Shown here one piece after another: positions 62,635-64,000 of a stretch of 64,000 nucleotides of DNA (positions are counted from its first letter, which is position 1; every line of letters starts with the position of its first letter). The notes below the pieces were generated by a model, which saw nothing but the letters and a program-made list of their open reading frames with translations, did not search any database and was not told the DNA's origin. Source of the stretch: Sphaerisporangium fuscum (lineage in GTDB: Bacteria > Actinomycetota > Actinomycetes > Streptosporangiales > Streptosporangiaceae); contig NZ_JAHDTF010000042.1 of NCBI RefSeq assembly GCF_018531465.1, positions 35,603 through 99,602 of the forward strand. Reading direction: 5' to 3'. A program made the position numbers and the translations under genes.

Positions 62635-62675
62635 CACGCCCGGCAGATCAGCTCCTTCCGAGCCTGCCGGGCGTG
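62635..62675. terminator. Bidirectional terminator between convergent genes
   Basis: A perfect 12-bp stem (CACGCCCGGCAG and complement) with a 17-nt loop, 14 bp after the sugar-transferase fusion stop and 6 bp before the end of the convergent regulator; a T-run (ATTTTTCC) lies just before it on the plus strand, which serves the minus-strand transcript. Confidence 0.8.
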
Positions 62676-62681
62676 TCGGTG

Positions 62682-63446
62682 TCATGGTGTGGGGGTGTGC
62701 GGCTGGTCTGGATTCGGTTCTGCGGGTGGGGTGGTCGTGGTTTTGGTGTAGAGGACTTCGCGGGCTTGTTCGGCGGCGCGGATGAGGCTTTCGGTGACGA
62801 AGTCGTGGAAGCGGGCGACGTTTTCCAGGCGGGTGGCGGCGGGGGTGCCGGGGCCGAGGATGGTGACGCCTTGGCGGGCGGCTTCGACGACTTGGTCGTT
62901 GGAGCGGGCGCTGCGGATCATGGATTGGTACCACAGGTCGTCGTCGACGGTGTAGCGCTCGCGGCGGCGTTGGTCGCGTTCACGGCGGATGAGGTCGAGG
63001 TCGGCGAGGAAGGTGGTGGCTTTGGAGATGGAGGCGGGGCTGACGTGGAGGCGTTGGGCGAGTTCGCCGGCGGTGAGGCTGCCGCTGTCGGTGGTGTAGA
63101 GGCAGCCAAGGACGCGGGCCATCATTTTGGGCAGGCCTGAGGTCATGAAGACGGTGGTGAGGGTTTCCTGGTAGTCGCGTACGGCTGTGGCGTCGCGCCC
63201 GTAGGGCTGGGGGGAGGGTTGCGGGCCTTGGGGTGGGGGTTGGCGGCGGCGGTGGGTGCGTTGCTGGGTGGCGCGGTGGGCCAGTTCGGGGCGGTAGCCG
63301 GTGGGGCCGCCGTTGCGTTGGACTTCGCGGGTGATGGTGGAGGTGGGGCGGTCCAGGCGGCGGGCGATCTCGGCGTAGGCCAGGCCGTCGGCCAGCCCGG
63401 TGGCGATCTGCTGGCGTTCTTGCTGGGTGAGCCTGCCTCCTGGCAT
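62682..63446 (-). CDS. GbsR/MarR-like regulator with an IS30-type helix-turn-helix
   Basis: 254 residues from ATG 63446. N-terminal HTH_38 (LTQQERQQIATGLADGLAYAEIARRLDRPTSTITREVQRNGG), as in IS30 transposases, is followed by a Gln/Pro-rich linker and a winged helix (SLTAGELAQRLHVSPASISKATTFLADLDLIRRERD, ~150-190) of the GbsR/MarR type with a C-terminal dimer helix. Two DNA-binding domains in one regulator are unusual but recur with DUF4097 genes in this order. Divergent from such a gene; the intergenic half-site array is the likely target. Confidence 0.85.
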   Translation of the reverse strand: MPGGRLTQQERQQIATGLADGLAYAEIARRLDRPTSTITREVQRNGGPTGYRPELAHRATQQRTHRRRQPPPQGPQPSPQPYGRDATAVRDYQETLTTVFMTSGLPKMMARVLGCLYTTDSGSLTAGELAQRLHVSPASISKATTFLADLDLIRRERDQRRRERYTVDDDLWYQSMIRSARSNDQVVEAARQGVTILGPGTPAATRLENVARFHDFVTESLIRAAEQAREVLYTKTTTTPPAEPNPDQPHTPTP

Positions 63447-63544
63447 GACGACCTCTTTCGTGCTCTGCGCGGGTGGCCCCGTAGTGGTGGTTCCGGGTGA
63501 TGGTGTTCCGGCGCGTCCACCATAGCGTTCACGCTCAATGCATT

Positions 63545-63665
63545 GCAACGAGTCGGCGAAGAGCGTTGCATTAATCTCGAAGACCGTTGCAACACTTTTC
63601 GTGTCTCTACCTGCATAGATACAGGTTTCGAGCAACGCGAGTGTTGCGGTGAGTTGGAAAGCAAC
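63545..63665. promoter_or_regulatory. Array of six GCAAC/GTTGC half-sites in a divergent promoter region
   Basis: GCAAC at 63545, 63632 and 63661; GTTGC at 63565, 63586 and 63643. They form dyads TGCAACG...CGTTGCA (63544-63570), GTTGCAAC (63586-63593) and GCAAC-N6-GTTGC (63632-63647). The cluster fits cooperative binding by the two-HTH regulator to its own and the DUF4097 promoter. Confidence 0.65.
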
Positions 63666-63723
63666 GTAGCGTTTCCGGTGTCAGAAACAACAGGGACCAC
63701 AGCAGAAGCACACGGAGCACACC

Positions 63724-64000
63724 ATGCAGAAGTTCGCCACCCCCACCCCGATCACCACCGTCCTGGACATCCCCGCCGGACGCGTCCAGCTCATCGCCGC
63801 CGACCGCGCCGACACCACCGTCCAGATCCTGCCCGCCACCGCCACCAAGAGCCGCGACGTCAAAGCAGCCGAGCAGACCACCGTCGAATACACCGACGGC
63901 GTCCTGCGCATCACCACCCCGATGAACAACCAGTACCTCGGCCCCACCGGAGCCATCGAAGTCACCGTCAAACTGCCCACCGGCTCCCACATCCAAGCCA
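63724..64000 (+). CDS. DUF4097-family beta-strand-repeat protein, 3' end outside window
   Basis: The first 92 codons only. MQKFATPTPITTVLDIPAGRVQLIAADRADTTVQILPA and LRITTPMNNQYLGPTGAIEVTVKLPTGSHIQA match the start of DUF4097 beta-helix-like putative adhesins. GGAG lies 7 nt before the ATG. Divergent from the GbsR/MarR-like gene, its probable regulator. Such genes are often followed by ABC exporters, which cannot be seen here. Confidence 0.85.
   Translation, partial: MQKFATPTPITTVLDIPAGRVQLIAADRADTTVQILPATATKSRDVKAAEQTTVEYTDGVLRITTPMNNQYLGPTGAIEVTVKLPTGSHIQA

Overview
The window is GC-rich throughout, with codon use, GTG/TTG starts and overlapping stop/start pairs typical of a high-GC actinomycete. 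Gene content (CU044_5270 proteins next to ECF sigma factors, GH75 chitosanase, paired dynamin-like GTPases, GbsR/DUF4097 pair, IS256-type remnant) suggests the order Streptosporangiales. The species cannot be fixed from the sequence. It looks like ordinary chromosome with accessory patches; I saw no rRNA, tRNA or CRISPR array.

Layout. 0-9.3 kb: a winged-helix protein and an epoxide hydrolase divergent from a WYL regulator; a decayed IS256 transposase; an ECF sigma/CU044_5270 pair; a ferritin-like protein; an amidase that seems internally deleted; and an ECF41 sigma factor (SigJ type) preceded by a match to its own class promoter. 9.3-10.8 kb: a short threonyl-tRNA synthetase paralogue behind a threonine-coding leader peptide and a strong hairpin, which reads as an attenuator. 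10.8-16.2 kb: glycerophosphodiesterase, a TetR/FAD-monooxygenase operon facing an alpha/beta hydrolase, and a phosphodiesterase. 16.2-20.3 kb: a GntR regulator and the 5-oxoprolinase operon pxpABC plus a D-glutamate cyclase-family gene. 20.3-31.5 kb: GDSL lipase, FhuF-like iron protein with a metal-binding receptor, MgtC, cell-wall amidase, GH75 chitosanase, EF-hand protein, PucR regulator, and a second ECF/CU044_5270 pair.

31.7-44.9 kb: secreted protein, IclR and XRE-cupin regulators, a thioredoxin-reductase/methyltransferase fusion, a serine hydrolase, a beta-lactamase-fold fragment, the homogentisate operon (dioxygenase plus a fumarylacetoacetase fused to an extra N-terminal domain) under a 36-bp dyad, NfeD and an SPFH protein, and a likely toxin-antitoxin pair with its own palindrome. 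45-50.8 kb: a 28-bp perfect palindrome, 21-bp tandem repeats, thyX, two dynamin-like GTPases, a VOC protein and a WYL regulator.

50.8-60.4 kb is a MacAB-like efflux locus: lipoprotein, histidine kinase, response regulator, DUF5666 protein, FtsX/MacB permease, ATPase and adaptor on the minus strand, with a second, divergent adaptor whose hairpin is split by about 450 residues of Ser/Pro/Thr repeats. Both adaptor promoters carry a matched CAGG-N7-CAGG direct-repeat box that the linked OmpR-type regulator could bind. 60.6-64 kb: a protein joining a secretion-type helical/membrane N-terminus to a polyprenyl-phosphate sugar-phosphate transferase domain, then a GbsR/MarR-like regulator and a DUF4097 gene divided by an array of GCAAC/GTTGC half-sites.

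The most unusual items are the sugar-transferase fusion, the split adaptor with its shared regulatory boxes, the Thr attenuator, and the fumarylacetoacetase fusion.
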